From Klenkia soli (GTDB lineage: Bacteria > Actinomycetota > Actinomycetes > Mycobacteriales > Geodermatophilaceae), in the NCBI RefSeq assembly GCF_900103975.1, contig NZ_FNIR01000003.1, forward strand, positions 1 through 64,000: a stretch of DNA of 64,000 nt, read 5' to 3'. The notes below the pieces were generated by a model, which saw only the letters and a list, made by a program, of their open reading frames with translations, was not told the DNA's origin and did no database searches. This document shows positions 27,240 through 35,794 of the stretch, piece after piece. Position numbers and translations under genes: made by a program. Within the stretch, counting starts at the first letter, position 1. Each line of letters opens with the position of its first letter.

Positions 27240-28034
27240 TCAGCCGGCCAGGTCGGCCAGGAGGTCGAGCTGGGTCTGCCAGACCGGGGACGACGGGTCG
27301 ATGAGCACGAAGTGGTCGCCGTCGACCTCCGTGAGGGTGGCGTCGGCGCCCGCCGCGGTCGCCGACGCGACGTAGGACTGCGACTGCGACAGCGGCACGT
27401 TGCCGTCGGATCGCCCGTGGATGCAGCGCACCGGCACGGCGAGCGGGATCTGCTGGAGCGGGTCGACCGAGGCGTCGGGCGGGCCGCCGACGAAGTCCTG
27501 CACGGCACCGCCGCCCAGGGACGCCTCCGCGGCGGCGCGGAGGTCGAGCACGCCGGCCTGGGAGACCACACCGGTCAGCGGGACCGTCGCCGAGGACCGC
27601 CCGGCGGCCCACACCGCCAGGTGCCCCCCGGCGGAGTGGCCCAGCCCGAGGACGGTGGTGAGGTCCAGGTCGGTGCCGCCGAGGGCGTCGACGCCGGCCG
27701 AGACGTCCTCCAGCGTGGCGGGCACCCCGCCGCCGTTGCCGACCCGGCGGTACTCCAGGTTCCAGGCCGCCCAGCCCTCGGCGGCGAGCGCGTCGGCCAA
27801 CGGCGTGCCGAGGGTGGCGTCGTACTGGGCGCGCCAGAACCCGCCGTGCACCACCACGACGACACCGCGCGGGGTGCCGGCGGGCCGGTGCAGGTCGGCC
27901 CACTGGCTCGGGTCGGAGCCGTAGGCGATGCGGGTCACGCCCCCGGCGGCGGGCGGGGGCGGTGAGGAGCAACCGGTGGTCACGGCGCCGAGTGTGCCCC
28001 AGGCGGCCAGCTGCAGCAGGGTCCGTCGATGCAC
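27240..28034 (-). CDS. alpha/beta hydrolase lipoprotein (BD-FAE/esterase-like)
   Basis: A 264-residue exported esterase-like protein. An N-terminal RR-containing signal ends in a lipobox (VTTGC, Cys22). The hydrolase fold shows the oxyanion motif VHGGFW, the nucleophile elbow GHSAGG, an Asp around HGRSDGNVP and His in DGDHF. The HGGFW form is typical of the kynurenine formamidase/BD-FAE-type esterases. It is divergent from the LRR lipoprotein gene, with a 62-base gap. The substrate is unknown. Confidence 0.88.
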   Translation of the reverse strand: MHRRTLLQLAAWGTLGAVTTGCSSPPPPAAGGVTRIAYGSDPSQWADLHRPAGTPRGVVVVVHGGFWRAQYDATLGTPLADALAAEGWAAWNLEYRRVGNGGGVPATLEDVSAGVDALGGTDLDLTTVLGLGHSAGGHLAVWAAGRSSATVPLTGVVSQAGVLDLRAAAEASLGGGAVQDFVGGPPDASVDPLQQIPLAVPVRCIHGRSDGNVPLSQSQSYVASATAAGADATLTEVDGDHFVLIDPSSPVWQTQLDLLADLAG

Positions 28035-28096
28035 CTCGGGTGTTCGCAGCGTGGCACCCCTCCGGACGTCGCCGTCCTCACTAGCCTGCCCACATC

Positions 28097-28972
28097 ATGG
28101 TCCGCGGGCTGGTCGTCGTCGTGCTGCTCTGCCTGGCCGGGTGCGGCGGCACCGAGCTCGGGGGTGGCCGCCCCGTCGACGAGGTGTTCCCCGACGCGGC
28201 GCTGGCCGCATGCGTCGTGCAGGCCACCGGCGTGCCCTCGGCGACGTCCCTGGTCACCCCGCAGACCCTCGCCGACGTCACCACGCTGACCTGCGACGGC
28301 GGGCAGTCCGCCGACCCCATCCGGTCGCTGGCCGGGATCGACCAGCTGACCGGGCTGACGAACCTGGACGCCCCGCGCAACGAGATCGCCGACCTCGCCC
28401 CGCTGGCCGGGTCGGGGGTCTCCACCCTCACCCTGACCGACAACGCCGTCACCGACCTCTCGCCGCTCGAGGGCCTGGAGCTGTTCGACCTGGGGTTGTC
28501 GCAGAACCCCATCTCCGACCTCGGTCCGCTCGCCGGCACGACCACCCTGCGCGCCCTCGGGGTGGCCGGTGCGCAGCTGACGGACATCTCGGCGCTGGCG
28601 GGGAAGGACGGGCTGGCCGAGCTGGACCTGTCCGACAACGCGATCACCGACGTGTCGCCGCTGGCCGGCCTGCCGACCCTGGACACCCTCCGGCTGTCCC
28701 GCAACGCCGTCGTCGACCCCGCACCGCTGGGCACGGTGCCGACGCTGCTGGTGCTGGACCTGTTCGGCAACCAGGTCGCCGACGTGACCGGGCTGGCCGC
28801 CGCCCCGCTGCTGCAGGAGCTGCAGCTGGGCGCCAACCCGGTGACCGACCTGACCCCGCTGGTGGGCATCGGTAGTCTGGTGAACCTGGGCCTGGACGAG
28901 ACCGACGGCTCCCGCCTGACCGGCATCGACGAACTGCGCGCGGCCGGGGTGTCGGTGAACGGGCTGGCCTGA
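28097..28972 (+). CDS. leucine-rich repeat lipoprotein (internalin-type)
   Basis: A 291-residue lipoprotein: signal peptide VVVVLLCLAGC with lipid-accepting Cys15, then a short cap and about eight 22-residue leucine-rich repeats of the internalin/SDS22 kind (for example LTLTDNAVTDLSPLEGL and LDLSDNAITDVSPLAGL). Such repeats form a curved protein-binding surface, here on the outer face of the membrane. TAGCCT lies 9 bases before the ATG, suggesting a near-leaderless mRNA. The binding partner is unknown. Confidence 0.9.
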   Translation: MVRGLVVVVLLCLAGCGGTELGGGRPVDEVFPDAALAACVVQATGVPSATSLVTPQTLADVTTLTCDGGQSADPIRSLAGIDQLTGLTNLDAPRNEIADLAPLAGSGVSTLTLTDNAVTDLSPLEGLELFDLGLSQNPISDLGPLAGTTTLRALGVAGAQLTDISALAGKDGLAELDLSDNAITDVSPLAGLPTLDTLRLSRNAVVDPAPLGTVPTLLVLDLFGNQVADVTGLAAAPLLQELQLGANPVTDLTPLVGIGSLVNLGLDETDGSRLTGIDELRAAGVSVNGLA

Positions 28973-29099
28973 CCGATCTGCCGGTTCCCGGCGGCGCTCC
29001 ACCGGTACCTGCCACGCACGGCAGCCACCCGGTGCGACGCAGCACCCCCGGGGCCGAGCGCTGTGTACGCGGGGATCACCCCGTCACGAGGAGGAGCAC

Positions 29100-31217
29100 G
29101 TGGCTCGACCAGGCCAGCGCCGGGACGGTGCTCGGCGCACCGCCGGGCGGCACGGGCAGCGTGCCCGCAGCACGGACATCGTGGGCGAGCTCGCCCGCGC
29201 CGTCCGCGACGTCGAGGCGGCCGCGAAGCGCGGCCGGATCACCCCGACGACGCGGGCCACCTTCCAGGCCGTCGCCCTGCTGCTGCGCGAGGAACGCGCC
29301 CGGGTGCGGACGGCGGCCCTCAGCGACAGCCAGCGCGGCGAGCAGCTCAAGCGCCTCGAGGGCATCGCCACGATCCTGGCCACCACCGCCGTGCGCGACG
29401 CCGGCCTGCTGGCGCTGCTGGGCGACGAGGCAGTGGTCTCCGACGCCGCCCGCCGCATCGCGCGGGAGATCAAGAGCGCCCTCGGGGTCGAACCGGAGCC
29501 CGAGGAGGAGGCCCCGGCAGTGGTCACCGCGCCGGCCGAGGCGCCGCGCCGCGTCGTCCCCCAGTCGGTCATCTCGCGGCAGCTGGCCAACCCCTTCCTG
29601 GCCCCGGACTACTCCGCCGCCGCCACCCTGCGCGGTCCGCGCGCCGGCCGGTTGGCCGGCTGGGAGCTGATGGGCCCGCTGCTGGCCTCCTTCGAGCGGG
29701 CCAGCGGGGGCGCCCCGGCCTGCATGCCGCTGCCGTTCCCGACCCAGCGGTTCACCCCCGCCGGGCTGGAGCTCATGCCGCACCAGGGCCAGCTGGTCGC
29801 CTCGGTCGTCGAGGGGCACCGCAGCTTCCTGCTCGCCGACGAGCCAGGGCTGGGCAAGACCGCGCAGGCGCTGCTGGCCGCCGAGGCGGCGTCGGCCTAC
29901 CCGCTGCTGGTCGTCGTCCCCAACGTGGTCAAGACCAACTGGGCCCGCGAGGCCGCCGTCTGGACGCCGCACCGCCCGGCGACCGTCGTCCAGGGCGACG
30001 GGGACGGCGTCGACGGGTTCGCCGACATCGTCGTCGTCAACTACGAGGTGCTCGACCGGCACCGCGGGTGGCTCGGCGAGTTCGGGTTCCGCGGCATGGT
30101 GGTCGACGAGGCGCACTTCATCAAGAACGTCACCTCGCAGCGCTCGCAGCACGTGCTCGCGCTGTCCGAGAGCCTGCGGCTGCGCACGGCGAAGCCGCTG
30201 CTGATGGCCCTGACCGGCACGCCGCTGATCAACGACGTCGACGACTTCCGGGCCATCTGGCGCTTCCTGGGCTGGGTCGACGACACCAAGCCGCTGGCCG
30301 AGCTGACCGAGCGGTTGGAGGACACCCACCTGGTGCCGGCCGACCGCGAGTTCTACGAGGCCGCCCGCCGCGCGGTGATCGACATGGGCATCGTCCGGCG
30401 CCGCAAGGTCGACGTCGCCGCGGACATCCCGGCCCGCCGGATCGCCGACCTGCCCGTCGAGCTGGACGGCGCCGTGGGCCGCTCGATCCGGGCCGCCGAG
30501 CGCGAGCTGGCCCAGCGCATGGTCGCCCAGTACCGGCAGGCGATGGCCTACCGCGACGTCACCGACGACGAGCTGGACCTCGACCTGGTGCGGCGGGTCG
30601 CCAAGTCCGAGCTCAAGGACGCGATGACCCGGCAGACCGGGGAGAACGTGTTCTCGATGATGCGCCGGATCGGCGAGGCCAAGGCCGAGCTGGCCGCCGA
30701 CTACGCCGCCCAGCTGGCCCGCAGCGCCGGCAAGGTGGTCTTCTTCGCCAAGCACATCGCGGTCATGGACGCCGCCGAGGCCTCGTTCGAGAAGGCCGGG
30801 GTGCGGTTCTCCTCGATCCGGGGCGACCAGACGCCGTCGGCCCGGCAGAAGCAGGTCGACGCGTTCGTCAACGACCCCGAGGTCCAGGTCGCCGTCTGCT
30901 CGCTGACCGCCGCCGGGGTCGGCCTGAACCTGCAGGTCGCCTCGAACGTGGTCCTGGCCGAGCTGTCGTGGACCGACGCCGAGCAGACCCAGGCCATCGA
31001 CCGCAGCCACCGCATCGGGCAGACCGAGCCGGTCACCGCGTGGCGGATCATCGCCGCGCAGACCATCGACTCCCGGATCGCGGAGCTGATCGGCAGCAAG
31101 GCCGGCCTGGCCGCGCGGGCGCTGGACGGCTCGGACGAGGAGGTCGTCGCCACCGGCGACGTCCAGCTCGAGGCGCTGGTGTCCCTGCTCGTGGACGCGC
31201 TGGCTCAGCCCAGCTGA
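29100..31217 (+). CDS. SNF2-family DEAD/DEAH box helicase
   Basis: A 705-residue SNF2-type ATPase. A non-catalytic N-terminal region of about 220 residues (basic start, then helical) precedes the motor. Walker A is DEPGLGKT, motif II is DEAH, motif III is LTGTP. The C-terminal RecA lobe has SLTAAGVGLNLQ (motif V) and QAIDRSHRIGQ (motif VI). Such proteins remodel DNA-protein complexes. The C-terminal lobe also contains YAAQLARSAGKVVFFAKH, as in SMARCAL1-like remodellers. RBS GAGGAGGAG precedes the GTG start. It overlaps the convergent carboxylesterase by 13 bases. Confidence 0.93.
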   Translation: MARPGQRRDGARRTAGRHGQRARSTDIVGELARAVRDVEAAAKRGRITPTTRATFQAVALLLREERARVRTAALSDSQRGEQLKRLEGIATILATTAVRDAGLLALLGDEAVVSDAARRIAREIKSALGVEPEPEEEAPAVVTAPAEAPRRVVPQSVISRQLANPFLAPDYSAAATLRGPRAGRLAGWELMGPLLASFERASGGAPACMPLPFPTQRFTPAGLELMPHQGQLVASVVEGHRSFLLADEPGLGKTAQALLAAEAASAYPLLVVVPNVVKTNWAREAAVWTPHRPATVVQGDGDGVDGFADIVVVNYEVLDRHRGWLGEFGFRGMVVDEAHFIKNVTSQRSQHVLALSESLRLRTAKPLLMALTGTPLINDVDDFRAIWRFLGWVDDTKPLAELTERLEDTHLVPADREFYEAARRAVIDMGIVRRRKVDVAADIPARRIADLPVELDGAVGRSIRAAERELAQRMVAQYRQAMAYRDVTDDELDLDLVRRVAKSELKDAMTRQTGENVFSMMRRIGEAKAELAADYAAQLARSAGKVVFFAKHIAVMDAAEASFEKAGVRFSSIRGDQTPSARQKQVDAFVNDPEVQVAVCSLTAAGVGLNLQVASNVVLAELSWTDAEQTQAIDRSHRIGQTEPVTAWRIIAAQTIDSRIAELIGSKAGLAARALDGSDEEVVATGDVQLEALVSLLVDALAQPS

Positions 31218-32515
31218 CGGGTGCGGAGGAATCCGCGCTCGTCGTGCTGCTGCACCGTGCCGGTTCGGGCGAAGTCCGCCCACACCTGCCGGAGCTGCCG
31301 GCCGCGCTGCTCGACGTCGGCCCAGTCGGCGCCGGCGATCAGCGGTGCGTCGCGCCAGGCGGCCTCGTCGGTGAACAGCAGCGGCAGGTCGACGCAGTGG
31401 GCGGCGCGGTACGGCCCTGGTGCGCCCCAGCTCAACCGGTAGGGCGCGGCCCGCCCACCGGCGGCGGCGTGCCGGCGGGCGAAGGAGCGGACGGCGGCGC
31501 CGTAGACCCGCCAGCTGGCGACGGCCACCGCGGCGCGGGCCAGCAGCGGGACCCGGAGGACGGCGGCCCACCGCGGCGGCAGCGCCGGCAGGAACAGCGC
31601 GACCTCCCGGCTGGTGCTGCCGATCAGCAGGTCGACGTGCGGGGCGGCAGCGGTCCACGCCGCGGCCAGGTCCTCCTCGGCCGGCAGCGGGGCACGGCCG
31701 TAGCGGGTGCCGAAGGGCATGGCCGCCACCAGGCCGAACGGTGCGGCAGCCGCTTCGACCCCGGCCTCGGCGGCCAGGACCTCGGTCAGCGGCGTGGCGG
31801 CGTCCAGGTCACCGGCCGCGTCGTCCATGGCGGCCTGCATCCGCGCCCGGCCGCGGCTGATGCCCAGCGGGGCGCTCTGCACGACCGCGCGCCGGAAGAG
31901 CCCGCGGGCTCCCTCGGCGATCATCAGGTGGGCGACGGCGTCCCCGCCGGCGGAGTGGCCGAACACCGTCACGCACCCGGGGTCACCGCCGAACCCGACG
32001 ATCGCGCGCCGTACCCACCGCAATGCTTCGAGCTGGTCGAGCAGGCCCAGGTTCGCCGTCCGGGCGCCGCCGTCGCCGAGGTAGCCCAGCAGCCCCAGCC
32101 GGTAGGTCACCGACACCACCACGACCCGCTGCTCGCGGACCAGGGCGCGCGGGTCGAACACGGGGGAGTCACCGGCCCCGGCCCGGTAGGAGCCGCCGTG
32201 CAGGAAAACCATGACCGGCGCGTCCACGGCGTCGGCCGGGGCGGTCACCGACAGCCGCAGGCAGTCCTCGTCGACGACGAGGTCGCCGATCGCGTCGACC
32301 AGCAGGTCGTCCAGCAGCGGGGTGGGGTTCTGCGGGCAGGCGGGGGAGAGGTGGGTGGCGTCGACCGGCTCGTCGTGCACCGGCTCGGCGACCGGGGCGC
32401 GGAACCGCTCGGCCCGCGCGTACCGGATGCCGGTCGCGCGCACCAGGTCGCCCTCGCGCCGCGCGGTGAACACCCCGGCCGGCGTCCCGACGTCCACCAG
32501 TTCGTCCCCGAGCAC
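31205..32515 (-). CDS. type B carboxylesterase
   Basis: A 436-residue carboxylesterase/lipase family protein. It has FLHGGSY (oxyanion hole), EDCLRLSV, the nucleophile elbow GHSAGG and the NLGLLDQLEALRWV helix of type B carboxylesterases. It is shorter than the typical 500-residue members, with a compact C-terminal part. No signal peptide is present, so it should be cytosolic. Its 3' end overlaps that of the SNF2 helicase by 13 bases. Confidence 0.92.
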   Translation of the reverse strand: MLGDELVDVGTPAGVFTARREGDLVRATGIRYARAERFRAPVAEPVHDEPVDATHLSPACPQNPTPLLDDLLVDAIGDLVVDEDCLRLSVTAPADAVDAPVMVFLHGGSYRAGAGDSPVFDPRALVREQRVVVVSVTYRLGLLGYLGDGGARTANLGLLDQLEALRWVRRAIVGFGGDPGCVTVFGHSAGGDAVAHLMIAEGARGLFRRAVVQSAPLGISRGRARMQAAMDDAAGDLDAATPLTEVLAAEAGVEAAAAPFGLVAAMPFGTRYGRAPLPAEEDLAAAWTAAAPHVDLLIGSTSREVALFLPALPPRWAAVLRVPLLARAAVAVASWRVYGAAVRSFARRHAAAGGRAAPYRLSWGAPGPYRAAHCVDLPLLFTDEAAWRDAPLIAGADWADVEQRGRQLRQVWADFARTGTVQQHDERGFLRTRQLG

Positions 32516-32536
32516 CCCTGCACGCTACGCAGACGC

Positions 32537-33082
32537 CTACTGGAGGGTGGCGCGCAGCCGGGCGATCGCCCGGATGACCTCGTCGCGGTTGCCGGCTCGC
32601 TTCATCCAGGTGGGGAGCTTCGTCGACAACCCGCCGGACCGGTCGCGCAGGGTCGCGGTCACGTACGCCCGGAGGTAGTCCAGGTGCTCCTCGTTGCGGG
32701 CCCACAGCACGCGGCCGCCGCAGCACTCGGTGACGAGCCACAGCGGGACGCCGAACCGGGCCTCGCGGGTGGGGAGCAGGGAGGTCCTCGCGGGTGGGCG
32801 TCCGGTCACGGGATCGACCCACACCCCGGCCCGCCGGACGAGGACGACATCCCGTCCGTCCACCGTCACGTGCAGGTCCTGGCCGGACCAGACCCGGCGC
32901 AGCGTGCAGGCCTCGCACCGCAATCGCGCGCCGCCCTCCGCGTCCTCGGCCACTGCCCGGTTGCCGCAACGCGGGCAGATGACCAGCACCGGGTCCTGCC
33001 ACTCCAGCGTGGCGGGCTCGCGGAACCGTGCTGCGTCCGGACGAGGCCGATCGCGGGTGGTCTCCTGCCCGCCGGCGCCCAT
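32537..33082 (-). CDS. hypothetical protein with zinc ribbon
   Basis: A 181-residue protein. A CPRCGN...CEAC zinc ribbon lies at about residues 36-60, and a further CC pair near VTECCGG. The C-terminal half has a conserved-looking NEEHLDYLRAYVTATLRDR helix. Similar short actinobacterial proteins are called TFIIB-type zinc-ribbon proteins, with unknown function. The ATG at 33082 is preferred over an in-frame start 15 codons upstream. Confidence 0.7.
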   Translation of the reverse strand: MGAGGQETTRDRPRPDAARFREPATLEWQDPVLVICPRCGNRAVAEDAEGGARLRCEACTLRRVWSGQDLHVTVDGRDVVLVRRAGVWVDPVTGRPPARTSLLPTREARFGVPLWLVTECCGGRVLWARNEEHLDYLRAYVTATLRDRSGGLSTKLPTWMKRAGNRDEVIRAIARLRATLQ

Positions 33083-33159
33083 GACCGGAGTATCCCGGGC
33101 CGACGGCCCGCGACCCTGCCGGGGCACGCTGCTGGACCCCCACCCCTAGCCTCGATGGC

Positions 33160-33417
33160 ATGGCGTGGGAGACGGGGCGGTTCGCCGACATCAGCGTTCG
33201 CACGGTGGAACAGGTGCGATCGCAGGGCGACCTGGCCGACGTCGTGCGGTGCATGCGGGCCGACCTCCAGGGCTCCGGCCAGCGGGAGTGGGAGAACGCC
33301 ACTCTCGACCGGTTCCTCGATGCGCTCGCCGCGGTGGCCGAGGGTCGCACCGAGGTGGGCAAGCCGACCTGGTCGACCGTGGCCGAGCTGCTCGTCGCGG
33401 CCACGGGGTACGAGTGA
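33160..33417 (+). CDS. DUF7660-like small protein
   Basis: An 85-residue acidic protein with the pattern DLADVVRCMRADL, EWENATLDRFLDALAAV and PTWSTVAELLVAATGYE, which matches small actinobacterial DUF7660-type proteins. The function is unknown. TAGCCT (33147-33152) ends 7 bases before the ATG, implying leaderless transcription. Its stop overlaps the start of the next gene (GTGA), so the two form a small operon. Confidence 0.72.
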   Translation: MAWETGRFADISVRTVEQVRSQGDLADVVRCMRADLQGSGQREWENATLDRFLDALAAVAEGRTEVGKPTWSTVAELLVAATGYE

Positions 33418-33710
33418 CCTCCGACGAGCGGGCAGTCCGGGGACTCGACGTCCGCGCGCCGGACGGTGAGCTGCTCGAGCGCGGACGCCGGCTCACCTTC
33501 CGCGACGCACGTCCGTGGGTGCGCCGCCAGTCGGCCCTGGTCGGGGTGTGGAACTGCGGCACGCCCGTGGCCTGGGCGGTCGGCGATGCCCGCAGGGCCC
33601 TGGTCGATCGGATCCGCGCCAGCGAGGGCGGTGACTGCAACATCGGCGGTGACGTCCTGCTGTTCCGGTTGGCCGACGGACGCCGGGCCGTGGTGGTCGA
33701 CCGGACCTGA
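33414..33710 (+). CDS. hypothetical protein, coupled to the DUF7660-like gene
   Basis: A 98-residue protein of unknown function with a GTG start inside the stop codon of the preceding gene (GTGA overlap). It reads RAVRGLDVRAPDGELLERGR, then GVWNCGTPVAWAVGDARRALVDRIRA and a C-terminal VLLFRLADGRRAVVVDRT that looks like a beta-hairpin end. Coupling suggests a joint role with the upstream small protein. Confidence 0.62.
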   Translation: MTSDERAVRGLDVRAPDGELLERGRRLTFRDARPWVRRQSALVGVWNCGTPVAWAVGDARRALVDRIRASEGGDCNIGGDVLLFRLADGRRAVVVDRT

Positions 33711-33731
33711 GGGTCGACAGCTGGGTGGGGG

Positions 33732-34157
33732 TCAACCCCGCCGACGGCCAGCCGGGTCGGCGAGGGCCGCGGAGTACTGACCGGCGTCGAAGGTGAACGA
33801 CCCGAAGCCGCTGTAGTCGCGGTCCGGCCGGTGCGGTTGGTCGAAGGAGTCCCACATGACCTGGTGCCCGACCGTGCGGATCCGGGTGCGGAGTGGCCAG
33901 CACGCAGCCTGCCCGCACTCGCACCCCAGCACCGTCGTCCGCCGCCGGCCCCGGCGCGTCGGGCGCCAGAGGGCGGGGTCGAAGTCCTCTCCCCGGGCGA
34001 GGCCGGCGTAGGAACCCGGGAGGTCATACCCACGGCTGGTCTCGAAGGCGCCGACAAGATCGACCAGCGAGACGCCGTCCACGACGGGGACCACCGCGAC
34101 GAACGGACCGTCGACGTGGTTGCGGAGCCCGAGGACGTTCACCGCCACGACCACCAC
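33732..34157 (-). CDS. hypothetical protein, paralogue of the next gene
   Basis: A protein of about 141 residues with CECGQAACWPLRTRI then VMWDSFDQPHRPDRDYSGFGSFTFD. The Cys cluster followed by a V-x-W-x-x-F motif recurs in the neighbouring gene at 34139-34660 (CADPECGVLTAAL then VTWSDF), so the two are diverged tandem paralogues. Similar proteins are scattered in actinobacteria without known function; the Cys residues may bind zinc. The genes overlap by 19 bases in different frames. Confidence 0.65.
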   Translation of the reverse strand: MVVVAVNVLGLRNHVDGPFVAVVPVVDGVSLVDLVGAFETSRGYDLPGSYAGLARGEDFDPALWRPTRRGRRRTTVLGCECGQAACWPLRTRIRTVGHQVMWDSFDQPHRPDRDYSGFGSFTFDAGQYSAALADPAGRRRG

Positions 34158-34660
34158 CGTCGAGGGGGTCGGCGCACCTCGCGGGGCAGGGCCGCCAGTG
34201 AGATCTCTGCGTGGTCCAGTTCCCGCTCGTCGGACTTGCGATCGAACCGCATGGCCGACGGCAGTTCATCCAGCACGATGTCGTCGTCGTACCCGGTGAC
34301 CCAGCGGAAGTCCGACCAGGTGACCTCCCCGGCGTCGACCTGGAGGGCGGCCGTGAGCACGCCGCATTCCGGGTCGGCGCACTCCTGGCAGACCAGCAAG
34401 GGCACCCGACCGGGACCGGCGAGGTCGTCGACTGCCCGGCCGCGGAAGACGTCGAGGGGCGACCGCCCGCCACGGAGCCAGAACCCGGACAGGATGGTGG
34501 CCCCCTCGCGACCAGTCAGGGTCTGGATCGGAACGCCGTCGATGACGATGTCCAGCTGGTGCACTTCGCCGTGGGAGGTGTGCACCACGGCAGGCCTCAG
34601 CCGCAGGCTCGACCGACGTCCATCCATCCGACCAGTACCGGAAACCTCGTCCTCAGCCAC
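34139..34660 (-). CDS. hypothetical protein, paralogue of the previous gene
   Basis: A protein of about 173 residues. It has QLDIVIDGVPIQTLTG and FWLRGG in the N-terminal half, a CQECADPECG cysteine cluster near residue 90 and VTWSDFRWVTGYDDD after it. The Cys-cluster-plus-VxWxxF arrangement is shared with the product of 33732-34157. The GTG start at 34660 falls inside the intergenic repeat at 34651-34726; a later Met (12 residues in) may be the true start. Confidence 0.65.
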   Translation of the reverse strand: MAEDEVSGTGRMDGRRSSLRLRPAVVHTSHGEVHQLDIVIDGVPIQTLTGREGATILSGFWLRGGRSPLDVFRGRAVDDLAGPGRVPLLVCQECADPECGVLTAALQVDAGEVTWSDFRWVTGYDDDIVLDELPSAMRFDRKSDERELDHAEISLAALPREVRRPPRRWWSWR

Positions 34661-34726
34661 CTGCGCGCGTCCTCCGCCACCGGCATCGACGGCTGAGGAT
34701 GCACATGGGTCGTCGGAGCTGATCCA
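34651..34726 (+). repeat. 76-bp dispersed repeat, copy A
   Basis: This 76-base stretch aligns without gaps to 36462-36537 with 58 matching bases by my count, in the same orientation. The best-conserved core is GAGGATGCAC, then GGTCGTCGGA and CTGATCCA. It sits between a leftward unknown gene and a VOC-like remnant. Confidence 0.6.
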
Positions 34727-34886
34727 CGTCGTGGGTGCCGAAGAACTGATGGCTGCGGACCTCCAGCTCGATCAGGTCGCCGTCCGGGTCCTCCAGGATC
34801 ACGACCTCATCCTCCAGCGCAACGCCGGTCGGCGAACCCACTGGGTCGACTGCCCACTGCGGACCTAGCGGCACATTGTGGAACAA
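34653..34886 (-). pseudogene. remnant of a VOC/glyoxalase-type gene (C-terminal end)
   Basis: On the minus strand a frame encodes LEDEVVILEDPDGDLIELEVRS. The DPDGxLIEL stretch is a hallmark of the C-terminal strand of VOC (glyoxalase/bleomycin-resistance) domains, including the metal-ligand Glu. Nothing resembling the rest of the domain precedes it, because the EamA gene begins there on the opposite strand. A decayed fragment is more likely than a functional gene. Its end runs into repeat copy A. Confidence 0.45.
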
Positions 34887-34887
34887 T
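34875..34887. promoter_or_regulatory. GntR-type operator in front of the EamA/GntR pair
   Basis: ATTGT-GGA-ACAAT is a perfect inverted repeat 7 bases before the EamA GTG start. It matches the FadR/GntR general pattern of a GT...AC pair with a 3-base centre. The GntR protein encoded downstream in the same operon is the likely ligand, giving autoregulation. Confidence 0.58.
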
Positions 34888-34894
34888 CGCCTGC

Positions 34895-35794
34895 GTGGGA
34901 GCCGTCGTCGCCGTCCTGCTGGCCGCGGTCTGCTTCGGCACGACCGGCACCGCGCAGGCCCTGCTCGACGTCGACGCCGCACCGGTGGTCGTCGGGCTGG
35001 CCCGCATCGCCCTCGGCGGCGGGCTGCTGGCGGCGTTCGCGCTGCGCGGCGCACGCACCGGGTCCGCCCGGGGCACCGGGCTGCTGGCCCGGGTGCCGAC
35101 CGGGTGGGTGGTCGCCGGGGGAGCGGCCGGGGTGCTCGGCTACCAGCCGGCATTCTTCGCCGGGACGGCGACCGGCGGCGTCGCCATCGGGACCGTCGTC
35201 GCCCTCGGCTCGGCGCCGGTGGTCACCGGGCTGCTCGACGCCGGCCTGCGCGGGCGGCGGGCCGAGCGCCGCTGGTGGGCCGCCACCGGGCTGGCCGTCG
35301 TCGGACTGGTCCTGGTGGCGGGGGGCTCGGGCGGTCCGCTGCACGGCGGCGTGATGTGGTCGGTCGTCGCCGGAGCCTGCTACGCGGTGTACGCCGTGGC
35401 GGTGAAGGAGCTGCTGGACCGGGGTTGGGCGACCGGGCCCGCGGTCGGCGCGGTGTTCGGGGCGGCGGCCGGCGTGGCGGTGCCGGTGCTGCTGGTCGTG
35501 GGCGTCGGTGACCTGATGACGCGCGACGGGCTGGTGCTCGTGCTCTGGCTCGGGGTGATCACCACCACCGTGGCCTACCTGCTGTTCGGCTACGGCCTGG
35601 CCCGGCTGCCGGCGACCACCGCGGCCACGCTGACCCTGGCCGAACCGCTGTGCGCAGCCCTGCTGGGGGTGGGTCTGCTGGGTGAGCGACTCGACGCCGC
35701 GGCCACCGCCGGGGTCGTCGTCCTGGGGTTGGGCATCGGCGTCCTCACCGTCCGCCGGCGCACCCGGGCAGGTGTGCGTGCCGCGGCGGCGTGA
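34895..35794 (+). CDS. EamA/DMT family transporter
   Basis: A 299-residue membrane protein of the drug/metabolite transporter superfamily: ten hydrophobic segments in two EamA halves (residues about 5-130 and 145-290). The second half contains LWLGVITTTVAYLLFGYGLARLPATTAATLTLAEPLCAALLG, a strong EamA hallmark. It probably exports a metabolite or amino acid. GTG start; the stop overlaps the start of the GntR gene, so the two are coupled. Confidence 0.92.
   Translation: MGAVVAVLLAAVCFGTTGTAQALLDVDAAPVVVGLARIALGGGLLAAFALRGARTGSARGTGLLARVPTGWVVAGGAAGVLGYQPAFFAGTATGGVAIGTVVALGSAPVVTGLLDAGLRGRRAERRWWAATGLAVVGLVLVAGGSGGPLHGGVMWSVVAGACYAVYAVAVKELLDRGWATGPAVGAVFGAAAGVAVPVLLVVGVGDLMTRDGLVLVLWLGVITTTVAYLLFGYGLARLPATTAATLTLAEPLCAALLGVGLLGERLDAAATAGVVVLGLGIGVLTVRRRTRAGVRAAAA

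Noticed and set aside
29076-31658. Long antisense frame opposite the SNF2 helicase
   Set aside because: It has no recognisable domain and mirrors the strongly conserved helicase motifs on the other strand; GC-driven shadow frame.
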